Assembly (NCBI RefSeq): GCF_019457475.1
Contig: NZ_CP080413.1
Span: 1,116,001 to 1,180,000, forward strand
From: Shewanella acanthi
GTDB taxonomy: Bacteria; Pseudomonadota; Gammaproteobacteria; Enterobacterales; Shewanellaceae
Direction of reading: 5' to 3'
DNA: 64,000 nucleotides
The notes beneath the pieces were generated by a model. That model worked only from the letters and a program-made list of their open reading frames with translations, made no database searches and had not been told where the DNA came from. Positions within the stretch are counted from its first letter, which is position 1, and each line of letters starts with the position of its first letter. The position numbers and the translations under genes are program-made. Positions 36,713 through 44,868 of this stretch are shown here, in pieces.

Positions 36713-38193
36713 TGGCGATTGATCTTATCCAGTGCTGGAATTTCTCCAAATGTATTTTGTAAATACTTAATTTTGGCGCTTAAATCGATAAAAATTTCTG
36801 CGCTGTCGGTATTCGACTGACTGGCGGCATAACAGGCTTTGGTGAGTTCAGGATAAATTAGCCCCATGGTAGTGGTGGTAAAGTGTCCGACTTCTAGCAC
36901 TTTGTCAGACCAATATAAATTGGCTACATGGCTGGCTTCAAAGGCACCTGCGACATTTCGGTTATTTTCCCCCTTGAATTCTGCTGCGGTTACTACATCC
37001 ATTCGGCAAGGATTGCCACCACCAAGAGCATAGGCATACTGGGCTTCATAGCTGCCCATATACTTGAGCAGCCAATAGGCAGCTTGGGGATTTTTACTGT
37101 CGTAACTCACGGCAAAGGCATAGGCACCATTATAGGGGTGGGCACCTGGCACTTGTGCGACACCAAGGCGAGCGCCAGGAATATTGTTTTCGACCTTAAA
37201 GGATGCCGACCAGAGATTGTTATAGGCAAAGGGCCAAATTGCAGCTTGCCCAGTTGCAATGGCATTGGCCGCTTCGTTAAAGGCAAATTGCTCATCCCCA
37301 GGGACGGCGTAGCGGAGTAGTTTTCGATAGATATCCGCGGCTTTCAGGGCTTCTTGATTAACCAGCGGAACCTCGAAGTGGGTTAGTTGTTTTTGCTCAT
37401 TGTAGACGGGCCATAACCAAGCGCCGCCTAAGCTCCAGATGATGCTTGAGAACTCATCATTGATATGGGGTTTGTTACCTGACATTAAGGCTAGGCCATA
37501 AAAGTCATGGGTTAAGGGTTTATCGGCGAGTAGGTCACCTTTTTTGCGGGTGAAAAACATGGCTTGATCGAGAAGTTCATCGGTATTCAAGGCGGGTTTT
37601 AGGGCATAGCCAAAGCGTTTCTTAAAATCGGATTGCTCGGTTTTATTTTCGAACAAATCCGCTCGATAATGGCTACCCATCACATAGTTATTGTAAGGGA
37701 TGGCGTGGGGTTCCCCATGATAGGAGAGAATATTGAGCAGCGAGGGATAATAGGGTTTGAGGTAGCTTTCTAAGGCTTTCTTGCCTTCTGTGTCATAGAG
37801 CTTTGCAAGCTCGACTAAGGGCACCGTATATCCATTTGACGCCCAATCTTTCGCCCAGCCCGCCTCCATGCTTAACAGATCATATTTGCCCTTACCTTCT
37901 AATAGCGCTTGGGTCTGCAGCGTATACATTGTTTCTAATTTAGTGCTGATGACATTTACTTGAACACCGGTTTTGGCGGTAAATTGGGGTAACATGTTTT
38001 GTTTAAGGTGTTCTGTCCAAAAACCTTCTTCGGCCACTAAAGTAATAGGTGTGGTATTAGATAGCGGAGGAATTTGTGCTAGCGAAAATTCAGCCTTGGC
38101 CGTGTGCTGCAGGCTTAAAACAATAAAGGTCAACAGAACTCTAATGACGGTTACCAAGACTTGCCCCTTAAACATCCTATTGTATCTGTCCAT
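36709..38193 (-). CDS. Extracellular solute-binding protein (family 1-like)
   Basis: About 494 residues (or 488 from an ATG at 38175); neither start has a strong Shine-Dalgarno. A signal peptide (FKGQVLVTVIRVLLTFIVLS) precedes a two-lobed periplasmic binding protein: ITLVAEEGFWTEHLKQNMLP, LLSMEAGWAKDWASNG, IPYNNYVMGSHYR and AGAIWPFAYNNLW-like GQAAIWPFAYNNLW are typical of sugar/polyamine-type family 1 binding proteins. No ABC permease or ATPase lies nearby. Co-translated with the diguanylate cyclase, so it is probably that protein's ligand sensor rather than a transport component. Confidence 0.88.
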   Translation of the reverse strand: MDRYNRMFKGQVLVTVIRVLLTFIVLSLQHTAKAEFSLAQIPPLSNTTPITLVAEEGFWTEHLKQNMLPQFTAKTGVQVNVISTKLETMYTLQTQALLEGKGKYDLLSMEAGWAKDWASNGYTVPLVELAKLYDTEGKKALESYLKPYYPSLLNILSYHGEPHAIPYNNYVMGSHYRADLFENKTEQSDFKKRFGYALKPALNTDELLDQAMFFTRKKGDLLADKPLTHDFYGLALMSGNKPHINDEFSSIIWSLGGAWLWPVYNEQKQLTHFEVPLVNQEALKAADIYRKLLRYAVPGDEQFAFNEAANAIATGQAAIWPFAYNNLWSASFKVENNIPGARLGVAQVPGAHPYNGAYAFAVSYDSKNPQAAYWLLKYMGSYEAQYAYALGGGNPCRMDVVTAAEFKGENNRNVAGAFEASHVANLYWSDKVLEVGHFTTTTMGLIYPELTKACYAASQSNTDSAEIFIDLSAKIKYLQNTFGEIPALDKINRQ

Positions 38194-38280
38194 TGCGAGC
38201 GTTGGTGGACGCGGTTATTACCGTACATTAAGGATAGGCGGGTTGGCCAATTTGACTTGGTTTTTATAGGGTTTTTAAGT

Positions 38281-38317
38281 AAAAAAAACCGGATGACCTA
38301 ATTTAAATAGGTCACCG
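38281..38317 (-). terminator. Terminator after the parA operon
   Basis: CCGG-A-TGACCTA-ATTTAAA-TAGGTCA-C-CGG-type hairpin (CCGG outer and TGACCTA inner arms), followed on the minus strand by seven Ts. Confidence 0.8.
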
Positions 38318-38347
38318 GAAAAGGAGTGGGGGGAGATGAAGTGGGAT

Positions 38348-38776
38348 TTACGCGTTTTTAATTTGCTGTTCTCGCATCTGCCTTAAGGCGGTAGGCAATG
38401 CATAATGTTGTTCGATCAAGAAACGGATCAACTTAGATTTCGATATTTCACTCTCTTGGGAGAGCAAGGCCAAATGGCTGATTGCCACTTCGCTTAACGA
38501 GAAGGTCGCTTTACGAAAATGGGGACGTTCAACATCGGTGCCCGCTACAAGTGCCATCGTTTGAGGTCTGTGTAGGGTGACAACATTGGATGAATCAATC
38601 GTCACTTCAAACTCACCGCTTGTCCAATCGTCATCGGCATAGGGAGCTGCGGTACTTGGCATACGGGTTTCACCCATTGCATATAAAGTTGCCGCATCAA
38701 TAAACTCATCGAGGGTGAGTGCCTGAGCGCTTCCCCTAGATGGCATAACGTTTTTCTTGAGGTCGCTGAGTCCCAT
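38348..38776 (-). CDS. Ribbon-helix-helix-like partner of ParA
   Basis: 142 residues, starting inside the end of parA (41-base overlap); AGAGGACAAT before the ATG supports this start. The N-terminal part (QALTLDEFIDAATLYAMGE) is unlike known families to me. The C-terminal ~45 residues read beta (RKATFSL), helix (SEVAISHLALLSQES), turn (EISKSK), helix (LIRFLIEQHYAL), the layout of a ribbon-helix-helix DNA-binding domain as in ParG/Omega/CopG. With ParA it would form a compact type Ib-like partition pair. Function inferred from fold and linkage only. Confidence 0.7.
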   Translation of the reverse strand: MGLSDLKKNVMPSRGSAQALTLDEFIDAATLYAMGETRMPSTAAPYADDDWTSGEFEVTIDSSNVVTLHRPQTMALVAGTDVERPHFRKATFSLSEVAISHLALLSQESEISKSKLIRFLIEQHYALPTALRQMREQQIKNA

Positions 38777-39518
38777 ATTGTCCTCTCAGTTGATTTGGCT
38801 GAGGTTGATTTATCTGTGCTCTGTGTGCAACGTTAGCGGCTACAGGACGCATCAGATTCACTATTGCGGCGGCATTTTCCACTTGGAACATCTCGCATGC
38901 GATAGCGCGAATTTCTGCAGCGGCTTTACCCTTAGGTTCGATTTCAATGACAGATAAACCTGACTCTTCACTGTCATCGTAGATATTACGGCTATAGGTA
39001 ATAGCATCTAGCACATTGATATCATAGGTCTTACAAACCTCTTTAGCCTCAAGGATTCGATTGGCTTGGTTTGGCAAGTTAGGGCATTGGGTGATAACAA
39101 AAGAAGCGTGTAATTTGGGGTTAATCATCTTACAGGTCGCCACGATATCATCCATATGACTCACGGTTTTCAAATCACGACGTTTAGGTCTTAGTGGCAT
39201 CAAAATATGGGAGGCCACCGACATAGTCGCCCGTAGCGCTAAGTTATCTTGGCCGCCACAGTCGACTAATACAAAATCATAATGTTGTTCTAAGCTAAGG
39301 AGATCATTACGGATTTTTCCATAAAGCTGCACACAATTAATACTTGGCAGTTTGGGATTATTATTTCTAGCTTGGATCCAATCAGATGTAGTGCGCTGCG
39401 GATCGCAATCCACCATAATGACAGAGGCACCACATTCTTTGGTTAGAAATACTGCGATATTTTGAGCAAGACAGCTTTTGCCGCTCCCGCCTTTTTCTCC
39501 GCCGATCAACACTATCAT
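38736..39518 (-). CDS. ParA family ATPase
   Basis: 260 residues, without an N-terminal helix-turn-helix, like ParF-type ParA. The deviant Walker A is GGEKGGSGKS (~6-15), with LAQNIAVFL after it; VIMVDCDPQRTTSDW is the A' motif, and FVLVDCGGQDN is Walker B. A proline/glutamine-rich tail (~235-260) looks disordered. It is the first gene of a two-gene operon. The usual chromosomal parAB/rsmG neighbours are absent. Probably positions a cargo or small replicon by ATP-dependent oscillation on DNA. Confidence 0.92.
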   Translation of the reverse strand: MIVLIGGEKGGSGKSCLAQNIAVFLTKECGASVIMVDCDPQRTTSDWIQARNNNPKLPSINCVQLYGKIRNDLLSLEQHYDFVLVDCGGQDNLALRATMSVASHILMPLRPKRRDLKTVSHMDDIVATCKMINPKLHASFVITQCPNLPNQANRILEAKEVCKTYDINVLDAITYSRNIYDDSEESGLSVIEIEPKGKAAAEIRAIACEMFQVENAAAIVNLMRPVAANVAHRAQINQPQPNQLRGQYGTQRPQEKRYAI

Positions 39519-40048
39519 GATGTATTCCTCAATGCTTAGAGTGACATTTGCACGGTGCAGTTTACAAGTTTGTTTGCAACCGTACTTTGTTCTTATTACT
39601 GAATGTAAACTCTGTGTTAATTAAGGTCAATTAGCTGATTTTTGACGTTTTTTTTAAATTTGTCTTGCGCTGGTAAATTGGCAAAATGTTCTCGTGTGTC
39701 ATTATTTTGACTAAGCATTTTCGGGTGGAATTTAAAGGGTTTACTTAAATTAACTTGTTGATTTTTAATGTATGTTAATTTTTTTACGATAAGGTGACAC
39801 AAATACACACCATATTTCAAAAAAACGTGGTTTCGTATTATCTATTTATATATAGCCAAAACATAATATTTTAATAATTTATATTCCAAAATATTATTTA
39901 TTTTGAGCGCCTATTTTAAGTTTGGTACAGCTCTGTGTAAGCATCTGCTCGAAACTTATGTCATCAAATTGCCAACTTCCTCGGCTAGGATCCTGAAGAC
40001 CAGCTCTAATCACTATGATTTTTCGAGTATTTCTTTTGGGATGCCATT
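39519..40048. other. AT-rich region upstream of parA
   Basis: The parA promoter should lie here. The stretch 39835-39905 is extremely AT-rich. A 67-codon minus-strand ORF (39617-39820) is present but without a recognisable family and with low-complexity Lys/Asn content; not supported as a gene. Short repeats such as GTGTCA/TGACAC occur but no clear centromere array was seen by eye. Confidence 0.5.
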
Positions 40049-40525
40049 ATGGATATGAAAATGCCGACACCAATCGAATTTGAATTAATTGAAACTGCGC
40101 CATTATTTCATGAATTGCTAAATCTAAGGGTTGAAGCTGGCCGTCACTCGATTGGGGTTGAGCATGAAGTTGAACATCAGCAAAGCCCTTTTTGGATTTG
40201 TATTCGTATGAAAGCGCTGGCGACAATCGATGCTACGCCTTCTTTGGTCAATTCATCGATGATTGTGGCAACAGCCTGTGTAGTTAAAGTCACCGCATGT
40301 CATTATGCTATCGAGGATTTTTTAACCCTGCCAGCATATCGGCATTTAGGATTAGCCAATATTCTATTAGGGCGGATGATGGACTTTATTGAGATGAATT
40401 GTCAGGTAGGTGACACCGTTAGCATTAGCGCTCTTGGAGAAGATGAGCTGCTGTGTGCAGAATATGGATTTGTACGTTCCCACTGCGCTTCCTTTGGGCC
40501 AAATTTGCTTAAACGGGTTGAGTAA
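40049..40525 (+). CDS. GNAT family N-acetyltransferase
   Basis: 158 residues. The core motif A is AYRHLGLANILLGRMMDFIEM (~93-113), with the Q/RxxGxG/A pattern partly degenerate (RHLGLA), preceded by FLTLPAYR. VSISALGEDELLCAEYGFVRSH forms motif B. Acetyl-CoA-dependent; substrate unknown. Not operonic with a recognisable partner. Confidence 0.82.
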   Translation: MDMKMPTPIEFELIETAPLFHELLNLRVEAGRHSIGVEHEVEHQQSPFWICIRMKALATIDATPSLVNSSMIVATACVVKVTACHYAIEDFLTLPAYRHLGLANILLGRMMDFIEMNCQVGDTVSISALGEDELLCAEYGFVRSHCASFGPNLLKRVE

Positions 40526-40648
40526 TATCCTCGGGCGTAGTCCAGACAAATGCTCTGTGGTTAATCTATGGTCAGTCCAACCCTTTGTTGCGGGTCATTT
40601 GATTGTGAATGGGATAGCATTAGCTTAAGAATTCCTAAGGACTCAGTT

Positions 40649-40858
40649 ATGGACCAGCAACAATTAGTCGAAGCAGTGAATCAAATCATGCCCTTTGGTA
40701 AATATGCTGGGCGGCGTTTACTCGAGTTACCCGAGCCTTATCTTGTATGGTTTCATCAGCAAGGGTTCCCTAAGGGAAAACTCGGTGAGCAATTAGCGCT
40801 TATCTATGAGGTGAAACTTAACGGTTTGGAAGGGATGTTAAAACCCCTATTGAAATGA
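40649..40858 (+). CDS. DUF3820 family protein
   Basis: 69 residues from the ATG at 40649, behind AAGGA. The sequence IMPFGKYAGRRLLELPEPYL followed by VWFHQQGFPKGKLG is the DUF3820 signature. A small soluble protein of unknown function; related domains occur in exonuclease contexts (inference). Confidence 0.85.
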   Translation: MDQQQLVEAVNQIMPFGKYAGRRLLELPEPYLVWFHQQGFPKGKLGEQLALIYEVKLNGLEGMLKPLLK

Positions 40859-40984
40859 GTTCCCTAACCTGAGATAAAAATAATGCTTTTGCGATAAGTG
40901 TTGTATTTCGTGATAGAGATTAGCGATTTATTGTTTTTAGCGTGTTTTAATGCGGCATATTAGCAAATCAGAAGGAACACTGGC

Positions 40985-41287
40985 ATGAAGGCAAAATTAG
41001 TGAAATTAGCAGCGGTAGCAACCTTAGCACTTGGTATGTCGAGCGCTTGGGCGCAGGGTGTAGCCCATGAGGGGACGGTTGTCGACACCATGAATAGTGG
41101 TGGCTATACCTATGTTGAAATTAAAGAAGCGGACACTACATTCTGGGCAGCAGGTCCTCAAACTGAGCTAAAAAAGGGCGATAAAGTGGCTGTGGTTGAA
41201 CAAATGTGGATGAATCAGTTCACCAGCAAAACCTTGAACCGCACCTTCGACAAACTATTGTTTGTGGGCCAAATTGAAAAGAAATAA
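40985..41287 (+). CDS. NrfJ-like small exported protein
   Basis: 100 residues with a signal peptide (LVKLAAVATLALGMSSAWAQ). The mature domain GTVVDTMNSGGYTYVEIKEA and WAAGPQTELKKGDKVAVVEQ is typical of NrfJ-like proteins found near nitrite/multihaem cytochrome genes in other bacteria. SD AAGGAA before the ATG. Followed by a terminator. Here it is not beside a cytochrome, so the role is open. Confidence 0.8.
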   Translation: MKAKLVKLAAVATLALGMSSAWAQGVAHEGTVVDTMNSGGYTYVEIKEADTTFWAAGPQTELKKGDKVAVVEQMWMNQFTSKTLNRTFDKLLFVGQIEKK

Positions 41288-41333
41288 TGAGTTTTTAAGG
41301 TCTTAGCATATTTCCTAAGCCTTCATCTCCTTA

Positions 41334-41366
41334 AAATAGCCTCGACTAAGCTCGGGGCTATTTGTT
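41334..41366 (+). terminator. Terminator after the NrfJ-like gene
   Basis: AAATAGCC pairs with GGCTATTT, loop partly closed by CGA/TCG, then GTTATC. Confidence 0.6.
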
Positions 41367-41443
41367 ATCTGGTAGGCTCAGTTAACAATCCACTACCTAT
41401 CTCAGTGATTTCACGGCAATATAACCGCTTATGAACTTAAGGA

Positions 41444-41965
41444 TTGGATAAGAGTTTGTTAGCGCATTCAAAGATCTCGATAGCGCCCTATCAGCACCAA
41501 TATGCTCGAGAGATTAGTGATTTGTACCATATTAGTGTGCAGCACATTAACCATGAGCGTTATAGCGAGTCGCAGCTCAATGCTTGGTCGCGTTCACCAC
41601 GTTCAGCTAAGCATTGGGATTTACGCCTTAAACGCTCGAAGGCGTGGGTACTTTTGCTGACCGATGAAATAAGCCATAAAAACCGTTGTATTGGCTTTAT
41701 TAATGTCGAAACCGTTTTCCAGCGCCGTGGCTACATAGACAGTCTGTACATTCATCCCGATTGGCAACGACAGGGATGGGGTGAGCAACTATATCGGCAG
41801 TTAGAGTTATGGGCAAAAGTGCAGGGCTATCAGCGTTTAATGACTGATGCCTCTTATCTATCTAAGGGATTGTTTATTAAGATGGGGTTTACTCAGGCTC
41901 AACGCAGCTACCAGCAAAAATCGGGTCAGGTGCTAGCAAGTTTTTATATGATTAAAAATTTGTAA
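41444..41965 (+). CDS. GNAT family N-acetyltransferase
   Basis: About 173 residues; TTG start at 41444 assumed, with TTG at 41456 an alternative at better distance from AAGGA. The GNAT core is YIDSLYIHPDWQRQGWGEQLYRQLELWA (~99-126), with the QRQGWG acetyl-CoA loop, and VQGYQRLMTDASYLSKGLFIKMGF as motif B. Substrate unknown. It is one of three GNATs within 2.5 kb. Confidence 0.85.
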   Translation: MDKSLLAHSKISIAPYQHQYAREISDLYHISVQHINHERYSESQLNAWSRSPRSAKHWDLRLKRSKAWVLLLTDEISHKNRCIGFINVETVFQRRGYIDSLYIHPDWQRQGWGEQLYRQLELWAKVQGYQRLMTDASYLSKGLFIKMGFTQAQRSYQQKSGQVLASFYMIKNL

Positions 41966-42028
41966 TCGAGTAGGAGTATACTCCCAGTAACGGCAATGGG
42001 CTGCGATTAACCGAAGGAGTGGACGCCA

Positions 42029-42556
42029 ATGCAAGTACGTTTATTTTCGCCCCAAGATGTGAGTCAGGTGGCCGCGGTATTCGATGCCAGTGTGATGGGA
42101 TCGCAGGAATACTATTCGCTCACCGAGCGTTTGGCATGGGTTCAACACAAGGGGGGAGCCCGTAGCGAAGCCTATTGGCTGGCCAAACTCGAAGACACCA
42201 CCACTTTCGTTGCAGAGGCTGATGGTAAGCTGGTGGGCTTTATCAATCTAAGACTATGCCCAGAGCATGAATTTGACTGCTTAGTCGGTGAGGTGGACTG
42301 TTTGTTTGTGCACCCAGACTACAGCCGCGCCGGTGTGGCGACTCAGCTCTATTTAGCCTTACTCGAGGCGGCTAAAAATCGTAGCGTGAAACGCTTGACG
42401 GTTGAAGCCTCCTATCAAGCACGGCCATTTTTTGAAAAGCAAGGTTTTAACTTGCTGCGTCGTAATGAACTGCGGCGCTATATTACCCCTGAGGATAAGA
42501 TGCAGGATAAGGCGCAGGTGCTAGTGAACTTTAGTTTAATGCTGTCCCTTACCTAA
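42029..42556 (+). CDS. GNAT family N-acetyltransferase
   Basis: 175 residues; AAGGAG precedes the ATG. Motif A is VDCLFVHPDYSRAGVATQLYLALLEAA (~92-118), with the acetyl-CoA loop SRAGVA, and VKRLTVEASYQARPFFEKQGF as motif B. It resembles the GNAT gene just before it (63 bases apart) only in general fold, so a recent duplication is not evident. Substrate unknown. Confidence 0.88.
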   Translation: MQVRLFSPQDVSQVAAVFDASVMGSQEYYSLTERLAWVQHKGGARSEAYWLAKLEDTTTFVAEADGKLVGFINLRLCPEHEFDCLVGEVDCLFVHPDYSRAGVATQLYLALLEAAKNRSVKRLTVEASYQARPFFEKQGFNLLRRNELRRYITPEDKMQDKAQVLVNFSLMLSLT

Positions 42557-42601
42557 GTTTTGAAACTTAAGTTGATTAAAGTTGTTAGCATAACGCCATA
42601 C

Positions 42602-42632
42602 AAAAACCGCCTATTCTATGGGCGGTTTTTTT
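42602..42632. terminator. Terminator shared by GNAT and pirin genes
   Basis: AAAAACCGCC pairs with GGCGGTTTTT around an eight-base loop; T-runs on both strands. Confidence 0.87.
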
Positions 42633-42652
42633 ATGGGCTCAACAGACTGCAA

Positions 42653-43345
42653 TCACGCTAAATCGAACACTAGGGCGCAGACTTTACCCTGTCTTGCGTT
42701 AAATATCAGGATCTTCTCTTCTGTGATATGGGCGCCATCTCCCGCAGTTAAGTCCATGTCATTCACATTTAACCTGCCTTCAATCACCTGAACATAGGTA
42801 TTACGACTTGGCACTTGGGTTAACACTGTTTGCTCCTCTGCGTCCAGTAATAAGCGATACAGGGTCGCATCCTGCTGCACTTTTAAGGTGCCATTCTCGC
42901 CAGTCGGGGTGACAACTGCCGTTAGCGGTGATGTTTGTTCAAAGGCCTTTTGCTGATAGCCCGCCTCTATGCCTAAGGTATCCGGTTGGATCCAAATCTG
43001 CAGAAAGTGCAGCCCCTCAGTGTTGGATGCGTTGAACTCACTGTGGTAAATCCCTTTACCGGCTGACATCAACTGAAACTCACCTGCGGGCAAAGTTGTT
43101 ACATTGCCGAAACTGTCCTTATGGGTGATGGTGCCAGAGATCACATAGCTAATTATCTCCATATCCCTGTGACCGTGGGTATCAAAACCCGCGCCGGGGG
43201 CGACCCTGTCATCGTTGATAACCCTAAGTGAGGATACGCCCATATGTTTCGGATCGTAGTAGCTCGCAAAAGAGAAGCTATGTTGACTCTTTAACCAGCC
43301 AAAGTCGGCCTGACCTCGGTCTTCTGCCTTACGAATGCGGATCAT
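42653..43345 (-). CDS. Pirin family protein (YhhW-like)
   Basis: 230 residues. Motifs SFSFASYYDPKHMGVSSLRV, APGAGFDTHGHRDMEIISYV (metal-binding His pair, ~60) and the GIYHSEFNAS strand identify a bicupin of the pirin/YhhW family, quercetin dioxygenase-related. Predicted cytoplasmic. It follows DoxX by 9 bases and is read in the same transcript. Confidence 0.93.
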   Translation of the reverse strand: MIRIRKAEDRGQADFGWLKSQHSFSFASYYDPKHMGVSSLRVINDDRVAPGAGFDTHGHRDMEIISYVISGTITHKDSFGNVTTLPAGEFQLMSAGKGIYHSEFNASNTEGLHFLQIWIQPDTLGIEAGYQQKAFEQTSPLTAVVTPTGENGTLKVQQDATLYRLLLDAEEQTVLTQVPSRNTYVQVIEGRLNVNDMDLTAGDGAHITEEKILIFNARQGKVCALVFDLA

Positions 43346-43354
43346 TTTTGCCTC

Positions 43355-43801
43355 CTACTTATCTAAACGACGAGCAATAATATTATCTACCGCCAGTCGG
43401 CCAGCACCCGAGAACACCAGTGATGCGGTTGCTGCTAACAGCGCCAGACCAAATTCATAACCATTGTTGCTTAGGAATAGGCCATTACCTATGTGAACCG
43501 ACAGAATCGCGATCACCATGGTAAAGGACAACACTACACTACTGAGGCGAGTCAATAAACCGATGATAAGTAATAGCCCACCGAAGAACTCGCTCGAACC
43601 CGCCATCAGAGCCATCAAATATCCAGGGGTTAAGCCGATTGATGCCATCCACTGTCCTGTGCCTTCTAGGCCGTAACCTCCAAACCAGCCAAACAGTTTT
43701 TGTGAGCCGTGGGCCATCAGGATAATCCCTATGGGCAGGCGCAGCAGTAAAGGTGCAAAGCTAGGGGCTGATGTTAAGGTTTTTGCAATAAGTGCTTTCA
43801 T
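43355..43801 (-). CDS. DoxX family membrane protein
   Basis: 148 residues with four hydrophobic helices. FAPLLLRLPIGIILMAHGSQKLFGWFGG and the SSEFFGGLLLIIGLLTRLSS motif are DoxX signatures. These proteins occur with pirins and redox enzymes under oxidative or quinone stress. Probably controlled by the divergent LysR gene 162 bases away. Confidence 0.93.
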   Translation of the reverse strand: MKALIAKTLTSAPSFAPLLLRLPIGIILMAHGSQKLFGWFGGYGLEGTGQWMASIGLTPGYLMALMAGSSEFFGGLLLIIGLLTRLSSVVLSFTMVIAILSVHIGNGLFLSNNGYEFGLALLAATASLVFSGAGRLAVDNIIARRLDK

Positions 43802-43963
43802 GGGATGTTCCTTCTTTCAAATCTTTTAACAGAGTGAGTTGACCTTTTTTGGAGGATGCCTTGTTGCTGTTCTCCATTGATAATCAGCTTAGGCTTGATC
43901 TTATTGAAAGAAAATCGGAACATTTTCACATACTATTTCAAATTTTTTGAATAAGGGGCGATT

Positions 43964-44857
43964 ATGTTGCCAGTGATCAGTCTTGATGGATTAATAGTGC
44001 TCGATGCGATTGATAAAAAAGGAAGTTTTTCGGCTGCGGCCGAATCTTTGTTTCGGGTGCCCTCGGCGCTGACTTATACGATTCATAAGTTAGAAAGCGA
44101 TTTAGGGGTAAAATTATTTGAACGAAAGGGGCAGAGGGCGGAATTAACCAGTGTCGGTCAGTTGGTATTACGCCAAGGGCGGGAAATATTAGTTGCGGCG
44201 ACTCGCCTTGAAGATGCCGTTAAACAACTCGAAACGGGTTGGGAGTCGACCCTGACCTTAGCTATTGATACCGTTGTGCCAAACCTGCCGCTACTAAAGC
44301 TGATTGGCGAGTTCACAGACCTTGGTAAACAGGTCAACATCAATGTTCGTGAGGAATCCCTTGGCGGTCCTTGGGATGCACTCTATTCGGGGCGGGCGGA
44401 TATTGCGATTGGAGTGACGGGGGAGGTGCCAACGGGGCAATATCAAATTGCCGAAATCGGCACCCTCGAATTTGTGTTTGCTATCATGCCTGGGCATTCC
44501 CTCGCTCAGTTTCAACATCCAATCCCCAGCGAAGCGCTGCTGCAGTTCCCTTCCATTGTCGTGGCTGACAGCTCAACAGCCCTTGCCCAGCGCTCGAGCG
44601 GGTTATTCGATAGCCGGCAAATTATCCGCGTGCCCGATATGCAAACCAAGATTAAGGCGCAGCAGTTAGGCCTTGGGGTGGGCTATTTACCAAAACACTT
44701 GATTAGGGAGCAGTTGGTCAACGGGAGTTTAGTGGCCTGTGAAATGGAAATGCCAAGGCCTTCTCAAAGTTTGTTTATTGCCTGGCGTAAAGGGTGTCAG
44801 GGTAAGGCTCAAAGCTGGTTTACCGAGCGCTTACCTAAGTGTGATTGGCAGATTTAG
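43964..44857 (+). CDS. LysR family transcriptional regulator, divergent from doxX-pirin
   Basis: 297 residues. The winged helix-turn-helix (LIVLDAIDKKGSFSAAAESL, then VPSALTYTIHKLESDLGVKL, ~9-48) is intact. The effector domain begins at TLAIDTVVPNLPLLKLIGEF and includes GRADIAIGVTGEVPTGQ. Divergent arrangement with doxX-pirin is typical of LysR control. It meets the nucleotidase gene tail to tail, 11 bases apart. Confidence 0.93.
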   Translation: MLPVISLDGLIVLDAIDKKGSFSAAAESLFRVPSALTYTIHKLESDLGVKLFERKGQRAELTSVGQLVLRQGREILVAATRLEDAVKQLETGWESTLTLAIDTVVPNLPLLKLIGEFTDLGKQVNINVREESLGGPWDALYSGRADIAIGVTGEVPTGQYQIAEIGTLEFVFAIMPGHSLAQFQHPIPSEALLQFPSIVVADSSTALAQRSSGLFDSRQIIRVPDMQTKIKAQQLGLGVGYLPKHLIREQLVNGSLVACEMEMPRPSQSLFIAWRKGCQGKAQSWFTERLPKCDWQI

Positions 44858-44868
44858 CCGCAACTGGC

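Noticed and set aside
39617..39820. 67-codon minus-strand ORF upstream of parA
   Set aside because: AT-rich, no recognisable family and no convincing Shine-Dalgarno; the composition can explain an open frame.
44294..44669. Overlapping ORFs within the second LysR gene
   Set aside because: Shadows of the LysR frame, with no independent start signals.
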